DNA of 64,000 nt from Synechococcus sp. RS9909 (lineage in GTDB: Bacteria > Cyanobacteriota > Cyanobacteriia > PCC-6307 > Cyanobiaceae): positions 2,230,422 to 2,294,421 of the forward strand of contig NZ_CP047943.1 in the NCBI RefSeq assembly GCF_014279595.1. The letters run 5' to 3'. Shown piece by piece: positions 20,125-26,914 of this stretch. Numbering within the stretch: position 1 is the stretch's first letter; the number at the start of each line of letters is the position of its first letter. The position numbers were made by a program, and so were the translations under genes. A model generated the notes under the pieces. That model saw nothing but the letters and a program-made list of their open reading frames with translations, searched no databases and had not been told where the DNA came from.

Positions 20125-21279
20125 ATGTTCGTCATCGGCCTGATGAGCGGCACCAGCGCCGACGGCGTGGACGCAGTGCTGGTGCGCCTTCAGGGCAGGC
20201 CGGACCACCCGGATTGGAAACTGATCGAGCGAGCCTCGGTGCCCTATCCCCCGGAGCTGCGCCAACGGATTCTGGCGGTGGGCCAGGGCATTCCCCATGC
20301 GGCAGGCGAGCTGCTGGATCTGGCCGAAGCGATCACCGCCTGTCAGGCCGAAGCGGCCCTGGCCTGCGACCCGCAGCGACGGGCCTCCCTGATCGGATGC
20401 CATGGCCAGACGGTCTGGCATCGCCCCCCTTCCGCCATGGCCGATGGAGGTCAGACGCCTGGGGCGAGCTGGCAGATGCTGCTGGCCCCGGCTCTGGCCC
20501 AACGCCTCGAGCGGTCCGTGGTGCATGACTTCCGCGCCGCCGATCTGGCCTGCGGCGGTCAGGGAGCCCCGCTGGTGCCGATGGCCGATGCCGCCCTGCT
20601 CGGTCGGATCGATGGCTGGCGCGCCCTGCTCAATCTTGGCGGCATTGCCAATCTCACCCTGATTCCACCGCGCTTCGGTCCCGATCGCGATGCGGAGGTG
20701 CTGGGCTGGGACTGCGGTCCAGCCAACAGCCTGATCGACCTGGCGGTGGAGCACTTCAGCGGCGGCAGCGAACACTTCGATGCCGATGGACGCCACGCCG
20801 CCACCGGCCGGGTGGAGGAAGCAGCGATCCAATGCTGGCTTCAGGAGGCCTATTTCCGGCAACCAGCCCCCAAATCAACCGGGCGGGAAGTGTTCGGACG
20901 GCCCGATCTGCTGCGCCGGCTGGGGGAGCTGACGCACCTCCAGCCGGATGACTGCATCGCCACCCTCACCGCGTTCACAGCAGCGGTGGTGGCGGCGGAT
21001 CTGGAGCGGTGGACCAGCCAGGGTCGTCCCCGGCCACTGGAGCTGGTGGTGGCCGGTGGTGGCGGCCGGAACCCCGTGTTGATGAAGGAACTGAGGCAGC
21101 GCTGTCGCGGGATCCGGGTCGACCGGAGCGACAGCCTGTCGCTGCCGCTGGAGAGCCGGGAAGCGGTGGTGTTTGCGCTGCTGGCCTGGTGGCACTGGCA
21201 ACGCCATCCGGGCAACGCCCCGGCCGTGACCGGTGCCAGCCGCCGGGTTGTGCTGGGGCAACGGGCTGAGCCGGCGTGA
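20125..21279 (+). CDS. anmK: anhydro-N-acetylmuramic acid kinase
   Basis: Cleaves and phosphorylates anhydroMurNAc to MurNAc-6-phosphate in murein recycling. The 384 residues begin with the nucleotide-binding GLMSGTSADGVDAVLV, then GCHGQTVWHRPP, VHDFRAADLACGGQGAPLVP and NLGGIANLT, all diagnostic for AnmK. It is the last gene of the run from hflX and is read from an ATG 4 bases after ktrA. The next step enzyme (MurQ) is not in the window, but a NagZ-like glycosidase is encoded at 59504. Confidence 0.94.
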   Translation: MFVIGLMSGTSADGVDAVLVRLQGRPDHPDWKLIERASVPYPPELRQRILAVGQGIPHAAGELLDLAEAITACQAEAALACDPQRRASLIGCHGQTVWHRPPSAMADGGQTPGASWQMLLAPALAQRLERSVVHDFRAADLACGGQGAPLVPMADAALLGRIDGWRALLNLGGIANLTLIPPRFGPDRDAEVLGWDCGPANSLIDLAVEHFSGGSEHFDADGRHAATGRVEEAAIQCWLQEAYFRQPAPKSTGREVFGRPDLLRRLGELTHLQPDDCIATLTAFTAAVVAADLERWTSQGRPRPLELVVAGGGGRNPVLMKELRQRCRGIRVDRSDSLSLPLESREAVVFALLAWWHWQRHPGNAPAVTGASRRVVLGQRAEPA

Positions 21280-21298
21280 CGCGACGGCCTGATGCTCA

Positions 21299-21345
21299 AT
21301 CAGGACGATGCAGACGCACATTAGTCAGGCCGGTGCAGACGCACA
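21299..21345. repeat. tandem 22-bp repeat across a stop codon
   Basis: Two copies (21299-21320 and 21324-21345, 19 of 22 identical, period 25) flank the stop codon of the ribbon-helix-helix gene. The second copy encodes the last residues of that protein; the first lies just behind the stop. Confidence 0.7.
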
Positions 21346-21629
21346 CGGCGGGGAGCGCCCCGCAGACGTCGCGGCTGCTGGGATTCCAGCGCCGAGCGGA
21401 TGGTGTCCATGCGGGAAGGGCTGGAGGCGGCTTTGGCGCTTCCAGCGCTGGGCTCGCCGGCCTCATAACGCTGCACACCCTGCTGAATCAGCACCTTGGC
21501 CATGTTGCTGACGGTGCGGGATTCGCGCTCAGCGAGCAAGGAGAGCCGCTGGCAGAGATCTTCGGGCAGCACAACCTGAATCCGAGGCGACTTCGGCTTC
21601 CCGCTGGAGGAGGCTTGGCGGGTAGGCAC
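21321..21629 (-). CDS. ribbon-helix-helix (CopG-like) DNA-binding protein, 102 aa
   Basis: Residues about 14-55 (PRIQVVLPEDLCQRLSLLAE followed by RESRTVSNMAKVLIQQGVQR) form a beta strand plus two helices typical of RHH repressors, in which the strand of a dimer inserts in the major groove. The C-terminal 45 residues are Ser/Arg/Pro-rich and probably disordered. The open frame reaches 21716, but the extension is hydrophobic and crosses the likely promoter, so GTG at 21629 is preferred. No toxin gene follows it. Target unknown; the palindrome at 21661 may be its own operator. Confidence 0.7.
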   Translation of the reverse strand: MPTRQASSSGKPKSPRIQVVLPEDLCQRLSLLAERESRTVSNMAKVLIQQGVQRYEAGEPSAGSAKAASSPSRMDTIRSALESQQPRRLRGAPRRVRLHRPD

Positions 21630-21660
21630 GACCCAGAGGCAGGCAGAGCTACTCAGGAGT

Positions 21661-21702
21661 GTACAGAGGTATGCAAGGGTAGTATCCAGCACTATGCTGT
21701 AC
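21661..21702. promoter_or_regulatory. possible operator between divergent small genes
   Basis: GTACAG (21661-21666) and CTGTAC (21697-21702) are an inverted pair 42 bases end to end, with the less perfect AGGTATGC and ACTATGC just inside. They lie between the RHH gene and the divergent gene at 21785, where an autoregulatory operator would be expected. Confidence 0.35.
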
Positions 21703-21784
21703 GCAGTGACCATCACTCGCCGTCACCAGGGGTGCCATCCAGGCTCCTGGCCAGCGGTCGAGTCGCCCTCCAGCGAGGAGATCC

Positions 21785-22150
21785 ATGACCAGATCTGCGA
21801 ACCCAGACACCAACACAGGGGCCAGCCGACTGACCATGCCCCCCCGCACCCGCAGCTCATCCCGATCCAACAGCTCATCCCGATCCAACAGCTCATCCCG
21901 ATCCAACAGCCGTGCCCGTCGCAAGCAGGAAAACAGTGATGTGCTGGTCTCAGCCGTGATCAGCACCTACCTGCTCACCCATCTCCACCACGTGTTGCAA
22001 CGGGCCGAATACGGCGCCATTCAGGAAGGACGCCAGTCGCAGGCCGCCAATTACGCCCAGCTCCGCAAGGTGCTCTGCATGGATGCCCGGAGCATGGAGG
22101 ACGCCTCCGCCACAGGCCTCCGGGAGAACGATCTCGACCAGGCCGCCTGA
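21785..22150 (+). CDS. hypothetical protein with Ser/Arg repeats, 121 aa
   Basis: Unrecognised. The first 45 residues are disordered and basic, with three exact SSRSNS units encoded by an 18-bp tandem repeat. Residues about 50-105 are helical and contain VLVSAVISTYLLTHLHHVLQRAEYGA, which may be amphipathic rather than transmembrane. Both ends lack recognisable motifs. It is divergent from the RHH gene and 52 bases upstream of the Nif11-like gene. It could bind nucleic acid through the basic tail, but this is inference. Confidence 0.55.
   Translation: MTRSANPDTNTGASRLTMPPRTRSSSRSNSSSRSNSSSRSNSRARRKQENSDVLVSAVISTYLLTHLHHVLQRAEYGAIQEGRQSQAANYAQLRKVLCMDARSMEDASATGLRENDLDQAA
21854..21907 (+). repeat. 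three exact tandem copies of an 18-bp unit
   Basis: AGCTCATCCCGATCCAAC is repeated three times without change (21854, 21872, 21890) and a further AGC follows. The unit is a multiple of three and stays in frame inside the 121-residue gene, so copy number could change without breaking it. Confidence 0.95.
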
Positions 22151-22202
22151 AGCCAAATCACGGCGGCGTGCATAGTGTGAAACCATCCGCTGAGGCACTG
22201 CG

Positions 22203-22430
22203 ATGGGCAATGCAGCCGAGCTCTACCGCCGGATCGAGACCGACCACGACCTGACCAACACCCTGTTCCGTCAGGCCCTGCAGGATCCGACCGGCGCGAT
22301 CCGGGCGATCTGCGCACTCGGCGATCGCCTCTCCCTGCCCGTGACCTCCGAGGAGGTGCGTGCCCATCTCGCCAGCCTCGATGACGAACGCACCAAGCAA
22401 TGGGTGGTCAAGGCCCGGGGGGGACTCTGA
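22203..22430 (+). CDS. Nif11-like small protein, 75 aa
   Basis: Residues 5-62 match the Nif11 domain pattern: a first helix (ELYRRIETDHDLTNTLFRQA), then AIRAICALGDRLSLPVTSEEVRAHL. This domain serves as leader peptide for prochlorosin-type RiPP precursors, but it also occurs as a free small protein. The last residues are KARGGL: a double glycine, the usual leader cleavage site, is directly before the stop with one residue of possible core. No lanthipeptide synthetase or peptidase-transporter is near. ATG with clear frame; the 3' end overlaps the minus-strand gene at 22408 by 23 bases. Confidence 0.75.
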   Translation: MGNAAELYRRIETDHDLTNTLFRQALQDPTGAIRAICALGDRLSLPVTSEEVRAHLASLDDERTKQWVVKARGGL

Positions 22431-22611
22431 GCGGAGACGCCGCTGGAGCACCGGCGGGATCGCGAGGGCGGCTTTCCGGCGCATCGGGTGAGCCGATGGC
22501 GGGCCGTCGGCTGCCCTGTCCACCCCCTGCCCAGCTGAAAAACAGCCAATAGCTCACAATCGCCAAGCCGGCTGCGACCACCAGCGCCGTCACCTGCTCC
22601 AGTCTTGCCAT
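22408..22611 (-). CDS. small single-pass membrane protein, 67 aa
   Basis: Unrecognised. One hydrophobic helix at residues 8-29 (VTALVVAAGLAIVSYWLFFS) is followed by a disordered Gly/Pro/Arg tail. ATG start, divergent from the ABC-F gene by about 80 bases, and overlapping the Nif11-like gene tail to tail. The tail composition leaves room for doubt that it is real. Confidence 0.5.
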   Translation of the reverse strand: MARLEQVTALVVAAGLAIVSYWLFFSWAGGGQGSRRPAIGSPDAPESRPRDPAGAPAASPLRVPPGP

Positions 22612-22690
22612 CGCCGGTGAACCCGATCGCAGTGTCCAGTCTGCCCTTCACCCCACACGGGATGATGGAACCGCGCCCGCCTCGATCACC

Positions 22691-24415
22691 GTGCTGAGAC
22701 TTGAGCGCGTCAGCAAGATCTACCCAACCGGGGAGGTGCTGCGCGATGTGACCTGGGAGGTGAAACCCGGCGACCGCATCGGTCTGGTGGGCGTGAACGG
22801 CGCCGGCAAATCGACCCAGATGCGCCTGATTGCGGGGCTCGAAGAACCGAGCGCCGGGCAGATCATCCGCCAGGGGGAGCCCCGGATCGCCTACCTGCAA
22901 CAGGAATTCGACGTGGATCCGCGCCGCAGCGTCCGCCAGGAGCTGTTTCAGGCCTTCGGCGAAGCGGCGAAGGTGCTGAATCAGCAGCGTCAGGTCGAAG
23001 ACGCCATGGCCTCGGATCGAGCTGCCGAGGATCCCGATCACCTCGATGCCCTGATCCACGAGCTGAGCGCACTCCAGACCCGCTTTGAAGCGCTGCATGG
23101 CTACGAGCTGGACGCCCGCATTGACAAACTGCTGCCCAGCATCGGCTTCTCTGCGGAGGATGTGGAGCGCCCTGTCGCCGATTACTCCGGTGGCTGGCAG
23201 ATGCGGATTGCCCTGGGCAAGATCCTTCTGCAGGAGCCGGATCTGCTCCTGCTCGACGAGCCCACCAACCACCTCGATGTGGAAACGATCCAGTGGCTGG
23301 AGGGCTACCTGACGGAGCAGACCGCAGCGCTGGTGGTGATCAGTCACGACCGCACCTTCCTGGATCGGGTCTGCACCCAGATCGTGAGCACGGAACGGGG
23401 CATCTCCCGCGCCTATCTCGGCAACTACACCGCCCATCTGGAGCAGAAAGCGCTGGAACAGGCCGCCACCCAGGCCGCGTTTGAACGCCAACAGAAGGAG
23501 ATCGCCAGCCAGCAGGCCTATATCGACCGCTTCCGCGCCAGTGCCACCCGCAGCACCCAGGCCAAGAGCCGCGAAAAGCAACTGGAGAAGGTGGAGCGGG
23601 TGGAAGCCCCGATCGAATCGGTGGCCGGCCCGAGCTTCCGCTTCCCACCGGCGCCCCGCTCCGGCGCCCAGGTGGCGGTGATTGAGAACCTCACCCTCAG
23701 CTACGGCGATCAGATCCTCTTTCTGGGGGCGGAGCTGGAGGTGGAGCGGGGCGACCGGATTGCCTTCGTGGGCCCGAATGGCGCCGGCAAATCGACCCTG
23801 CTGCGTCTGGTGATGGGGCTGGAACGCCCGGATGAGGGCAGCGCCCGCCTCGGCGACCACAACATCATCGCCAGTTACTTCGAACAGAACCAGGCCGAAG
23901 CGCTCGACCTGAGCAAGACGGTGATCGACACCATGTTTGAAGCCGTACCGGACTGGACCCAGACCCAGGTGCGTTCTCTGCTCGGGAGCTTCTGCTTCAG
24001 CAACGACAGCGTCTTCAAGGAGGTGGGCCAACTCAGTGGCGGTGAAAAAGCGCGACTGGCGCTGGCCTTGATGTTGCTGAGCCCCTGCAATCTGCTGGTG
24101 CTCGATGAGCCCACCAATCACCTCGACATTCCCGCCAAGCAGATGCTGGAGGATGCGCTCTGCCATTACGACGGCGCAGCACTGCTCGTGTCCCACGATC
24201 GGTATTTCATCTCAAGGGTTGCGAATCGGATCGTGGAACTGCGCGATGGCGAACTGATTCTCTATCGGGGTGACTACAGCTACTACCTGGAGAAGAAAGA
24301 GGAGGAAAAGCAGGCGGCGGAAGCGGCGCTTGCCGCGGCCCAGCAGGAGGCGAAGCGCCGGGCCAACCGCGAGAAGCAAAAACAGCGCCAGGAACGGCGA
24401 CGCCATTCCGCTTAA
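22691..24415 (+). CDS. ABC-F family ATPase (translation factor type)
   Basis: Soluble twin-ATPase protein without membrane segments; ABC-F proteins bind the ribosomal E site and regulate elongation or relieve stalling. Domain 1 has Walker A GVNGAGKST (34-42), signature YSGGW and LLLLDEPTNHLD; domain 2 has GPNGAGKST (about 361-369), LSGGEKARLALAL and LLVLDEPTNHLD. Between them is the basic P-site-tRNA-interaction linker (about 245-300), and the C-terminus is a Lys/Glu/Arg-rich coiled coil, as in Uup. 574 residues, GTG start. Exact subfamily (Uup-like or YdiF-like) not decided. Confidence 0.92.
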   Translation: MLRLERVSKIYPTGEVLRDVTWEVKPGDRIGLVGVNGAGKSTQMRLIAGLEEPSAGQIIRQGEPRIAYLQQEFDVDPRRSVRQELFQAFGEAAKVLNQQRQVEDAMASDRAAEDPDHLDALIHELSALQTRFEALHGYELDARIDKLLPSIGFSAEDVERPVADYSGGWQMRIALGKILLQEPDLLLLDEPTNHLDVETIQWLEGYLTEQTAALVVISHDRTFLDRVCTQIVSTERGISRAYLGNYTAHLEQKALEQAATQAAFERQQKEIASQQAYIDRFRASATRSTQAKSREKQLEKVERVEAPIESVAGPSFRFPPAPRSGAQVAVIENLTLSYGDQILFLGAELEVERGDRIAFVGPNGAGKSTLLRLVMGLERPDEGSARLGDHNIIASYFEQNQAEALDLSKTVIDTMFEAVPDWTQTQVRSLLGSFCFSNDSVFKEVGQLSGGEKARLALALMLLSPCNLLVLDEPTNHLDIPAKQMLEDALCHYDGAALLVSHDRYFISRVANRIVELRDGELILYRGDYSYYLEKKEEEKQAAEAALAAAQQEAKRRANREKQKQRQERRRHSA

Positions 24416-24531
24416 CAGCCACTCCCCCTGGGCGCAAGACGAAACTTCACAGATGGTTAGGCAGGAAGACTCATTTCTCTTTACCGAGCCAAACGGTGTG
24501 CATAGGCTGACATCACTGATTCCAGCCAGCC

Positions 24532-24717
24532 ATGACATCCACGCCCCAGATCCATGCCGGCATGACTGCAACCAGCGCCGCCCATGGCTCAGAAGCCCAG
24601 CATGAACAGACCTGGGATGCGGTGGAAACCTATTTCGAGTGCATCACCACCTGCTCTTTGGATGATGGTGAGTGCATCACCCGCTGCGTCGAACAGTTAC
24701 GGGACGCAGACAGCTAA
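24532..24717 (+). CDS. small Cys-rich protein with two CX3C motifs, 61 aa
   Basis: Unrecognised short protein. Its C-terminal half contains C-X3-C-X6-C-X3-C (ECITTC then ECITRC), preceded by an acidic helix. Four cysteines in this order could form a helical hairpin with two disulfides or bind a metal. The first 20 residues look disordered; the second in-frame ATG (residue 11) is an alternative start. The stop TAA overlaps the stop of the convergent HtrA gene (CTAA). Confidence 0.65.
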   Translation: MTSTPQIHAGMTATSAAHGSEAQHEQTWDAVETYFECITTCSLDDGECITRCVEQLRDADS

Positions 24718-25850
24718 GGCGTTGCTGGCAACGCACTCATGTCCACGGGGGTGATGGACAGGCTGATCGGCTGACCGGCACGCAACACCTTGAGGCTGAG
24801 GGGACGGCCTACGCCATGCCGGTCGATCGCACTGACGACAGCGGCGGGGCTAGGCACCTCCGCACCCCCGATCGCCACAATCACATCATCCACCTGAACG
24901 CCGGCCCGGGCCGCTGGTCCTCCAGGCACCAATGAACGCACCACGGCTCCTGGGGGTGCCGGGGCGCCGGGCCGGGGCGCGGGCACCGAGGACAGGCCGA
25001 TCCCCACCATCGGATGACTGGCCCGCCCCTGCTCAGCCAGCTGACGCGCGATGGCACGGGCCCGGTTGATCGGAATCGCGAAACCCAGGCCCGCCCCGGG
25101 GCCGGAGCGCACCAGGGTGTTGATCCCCACCACCTCGCCATCAGCATTGAGCAGGGGCCCGCCGGAGTTGCCGGGGTTGATCGCAGCATCGGTCTGGATC
25201 AGATCCAGGCGCTTCCCGGAAATGCCGAGCTGGGACACATTGCGATTGAGATTGCTGACGATGCCCAGGGTCACCGTGTTCTCCAGGCCGAAGGGGTTGC
25301 CGACCGCGATCGCCCAGTCGCCCACCTGGAGCCGATCGGAATCCCCGAGCGGAGCGGTGGGCCATGGACCGCTGTCGGCCAGCCGCACCACCGCCAAATC
25401 GGTGAGAGTGTCCTGGCCGAGCACCCGCCCGGCGACCCGACGCCCATCCGGGAGACCCACCATCACCTGATCAGCCTTCTCGACCACATGGGCATTGGTG
25501 AGCACCAGGCCGGAGGCATCGAAGATGACCCCACTGCCCTGTCCCCGCTCCACCCGGGAGCGCGGTGCGATGGGGACCTGCTGCAATCCGAAGAAGCGCT
25601 GCAGAAAGGGATCGAGCCGAAGCCCGCCAGGCAGGCCGCCCACGGCGCCCGAGGTCACGGTGCGCTGGGTGTCGAGCGTCACCACAGCAGGACCACTGCG
25701 CTGCACAGCGGCTGAGACAAACGACTGGGCCGACAGGGCCCGTGCCGATGCGGCGGCCGCCTGCGCTGGGGGCGGCGCTGTCAAGCCCAGCGGCAGCGAT
25801 GCCACCGCGGCAGTGGCCCAGAGCAAGGAAGCGGTGACGGATCGGGACAT
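24714..25850 (-). CDS. HtrA/Deg-type serine protease
   Basis: Exported trypsin-like protease for quality control of damaged envelope or thylakoid-lumen proteins. The 378-residue protein has a Sec signal ([10 protein letters not shown], cleavage near PAQA at 30), catalytic His121 in LTNAHVVEK, Asp151 in TDLAVVRL and Ser229 in PGNSGGPL, and one C-terminal PDZ domain (about 285-370, [20 protein letters not shown]). One PDZ is the rule for cyanobacterial HhoA/HhoB/HtrA. The frame is open 98 codons further upstream, but the ATG at 25850 gives the signal peptide. Confidence 0.93.
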   Translation of the reverse strand: MSRSVTASLLWATAAVASLPLGLTAPPPAQAAAASARALSAQSFVSAAVQRSGPAVVTLDTQRTVTSGAVGGLPGGLRLDPFLQRFFGLQQVPIAPRSRVERGQGSGVIFDASGLVLTNAHVVEKADQVMVGLPDGRRVAGRVLGQDTLTDLAVVRLADSGPWPTAPLGDSDRLQVGDWAIAVGNPFGLENTVTLGIVSNLNRNVSQLGISGKRLDLIQTDAAINPGNSGGPLLNADGEVVGINTLVRSGPGAGLGFAIPINRARAIARQLAEQGRASHPMVGIGLSSVPAPRPGAPAPPGAVVRSLVPGGPAARAGVQVDDVIVAIGGAEVPSPAAVVSAIDRHGVGRPLSLKVLRAGQPISLSITPVDMSALPATP

Positions 25851-25994
25851 GCCCTGCAACGGCGACCAACACAATGGTCTGAACGTAGTCAGAGAACCCC
25901 GCGCAACACAGTCGCAATCTCCGACCAAGCCATGACCGAATGCGTCCACTGCGAGGCGAAACAACGGCGATGATGGTGTCAGCCGACGTGAGTC

Positions 25995-26240
25995 ATGCTG
26001 AACAGCCTGTTCCCTCTCATCTACGGCGCCGTCTTCATCGGCCTGCTCTGGCAGGCGTTTCGGGTGATGGGCCAGGGCTTTGGGGCGGCCCGACAACCCA
26101 CCAACCGCCCGTCTAGCGATCGGACCGGTCAGATCACGGTGCACCCGGAGCTCCTTGACCAGGAGGGCCGACTGACCGAGGAAGAACTGCTGACCGTGCG
26201 TTTCAGCGCTGATCAGGAATCGACCGAGAACCCCGACTGA
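25995..26240 (+). CDS. DUF2973-family membrane protein, 81 aa
   Basis: One N-terminal membrane helix ([20 protein letters not shown]) followed by a short cytosolic or stromal domain with the family feature [24 protein letters not shown]2973 proteins are nearly confined to cyanobacteria and have no assigned role. Divergent from htrA with 144 bases between starts. Confidence 0.75.
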   Translation: MLNSLFPLIYGAVFIGLLWQAFRVMGQGFGAARQPTNRPSSDRTGQITVHPELLDQEGRLTEEELLTVRFSADQESTENPD

Positions 26241-26262
26241 ATAAGGTTGGGGATGGTCGCCT

Positions 26263-26685
26263 GTGAACGGCGCCGGTAGGACTCTTCAGGGGGATGCCCA
26301 GTTGGATCAACGGACACGGATCGTTGCAGCGGTGATCAAGTCGGTGAAACTGCCCCCCCGCTTCCGGCTGCGCTTGCTCAAGGAAGATCCGGTCCGGCTG
26401 GAACTGAGTCTCACCCCGGCCTACGGCAAGCAGCCGATCCAGGTGGGGCTGGTGGAATCCCTCGACCTCGTGGCACGACGTGATCGGGAAGGTCGCATTC
26501 CAAGGGATCTTCAGGGCACCTGGGACTGGACGGTGCGCCACGGCGACGTGAGCACGGGTGGCTGGAATCCCTATCTGAAAGAGGCGCTCCAGACCATGTT
26601 TGAGACGGGCCTGCCGGCGATCGTCTACGAAGAATTGACCGGCGAGGAGTACCACCCGGTGGATGGCGCTCGGCACGTGCGCTGA
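26263..26685 (+). CDS. conserved-looking hypothetical soluble protein, 140 aa
   Basis: Unrecognised family. Beginning at GTG 26263, 22 bases after the DUF2973 gene. The central part ([20 protein letters not shown], then [18 protein letters not shown]) is beta-rich and basic, and the C-terminal half ([26 protein letters not shown]) contains conserved-looking aromatic residues. No signal peptide, membrane segment or catalytic motif is visible. A 20-bp tandem repeat spans its stop codon. Confidence 0.65.
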   Translation: MNGAGRTLQGDAQLDQRTRIVAAVIKSVKLPPRFRLRLLKEDPVRLELSLTPAYGKQPIQVGLVESLDLVARRDREGRIPRDLQGTWDWTVRHGDVSTGGWNPYLKEALQTMFETGLPAIVYEELTGEEYHPVDGARHVR

Positions 26686-26716
26686 GATGTAAAGGCGTGC
26701 ACTGAGTTGTGAAGGC
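26677..26716. repeat. 20-bp tandem duplication over a stop codon
   Basis: GTGCGCTGAGATGTAAAGGC (26677-26696) is followed directly by GTGCACTGAGTTGTGAAGGC (26697-26716), 17 of 20 identical, then by a short third start GTACAAAG. The first copy contains the TGA stop of the preceding gene. Confidence 0.8.
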
Positions 26717-26788
26717 GTACAAAGCACAACAGCGGAATCGCTCAGGCAGGGCTAGACCGAAAAGAGTTCGGCCTTTAAGGTTTTCTTC

Positions 26789-26893
26789 ATGGCCACCCTT
26801 CGTCACTCCCTCGGCCCCCTGGTCCGACTGCTCGCCGCCATGGGCGCCCTGAGCAGCATCCTTCTCTTGGGCTTGCTGAATCTGTTCAGCTGA
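26789..26893 (+). CDS. possible 34-residue membrane peptide
   Basis: ATG at 26789 opens a short frame (MATLRHSLGPLVRLLAAMGA then a Leu-rich helix ending NLFS). It has a basic amino end and a single membrane-spanning stretch. AAGG lies 8 bases before the ATG, a plausible ribosome binding site. Stop is 21 bases before the hrpB start. No family recognised; it might also act as a leader peptide for hrpB. Confidence 0.35.
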   Translation: MATLRHSLGPLVRLLAAMGALSSILLLGLLNLFS

Positions 26894-26914
26894 GTCGTCC
26901 TGATCTGAGTCGTC

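Noticed and set aside
21854-21907. CRISPR-like repeat
   Set aside because: The 18-bp units are directly adjacent without spacers and lie inside a reading frame.
21321-22150. Toxin-antitoxin pair (RHH antitoxin with the neighbouring gene)
   Set aside because: The neighbour is divergent, carries no toxin motif, and antitoxin-toxin pairs are normally co-directional and overlapping.
22424-22550. Core peptide of the Nif11-like gene reached by a frameshift at the run of seven G
   Set aside because: Both shifted frames lack Cys and the Ser/Thr-Cys pattern of lanthipeptide cores, and the region overlaps another gene.
22271-24196. 641-codon minus-strand frame opposite the ABC-F gene
   Set aside because: His/Gln/Gly-rich antisense translation without motifs; both ABC domains are intact on the plus strand.
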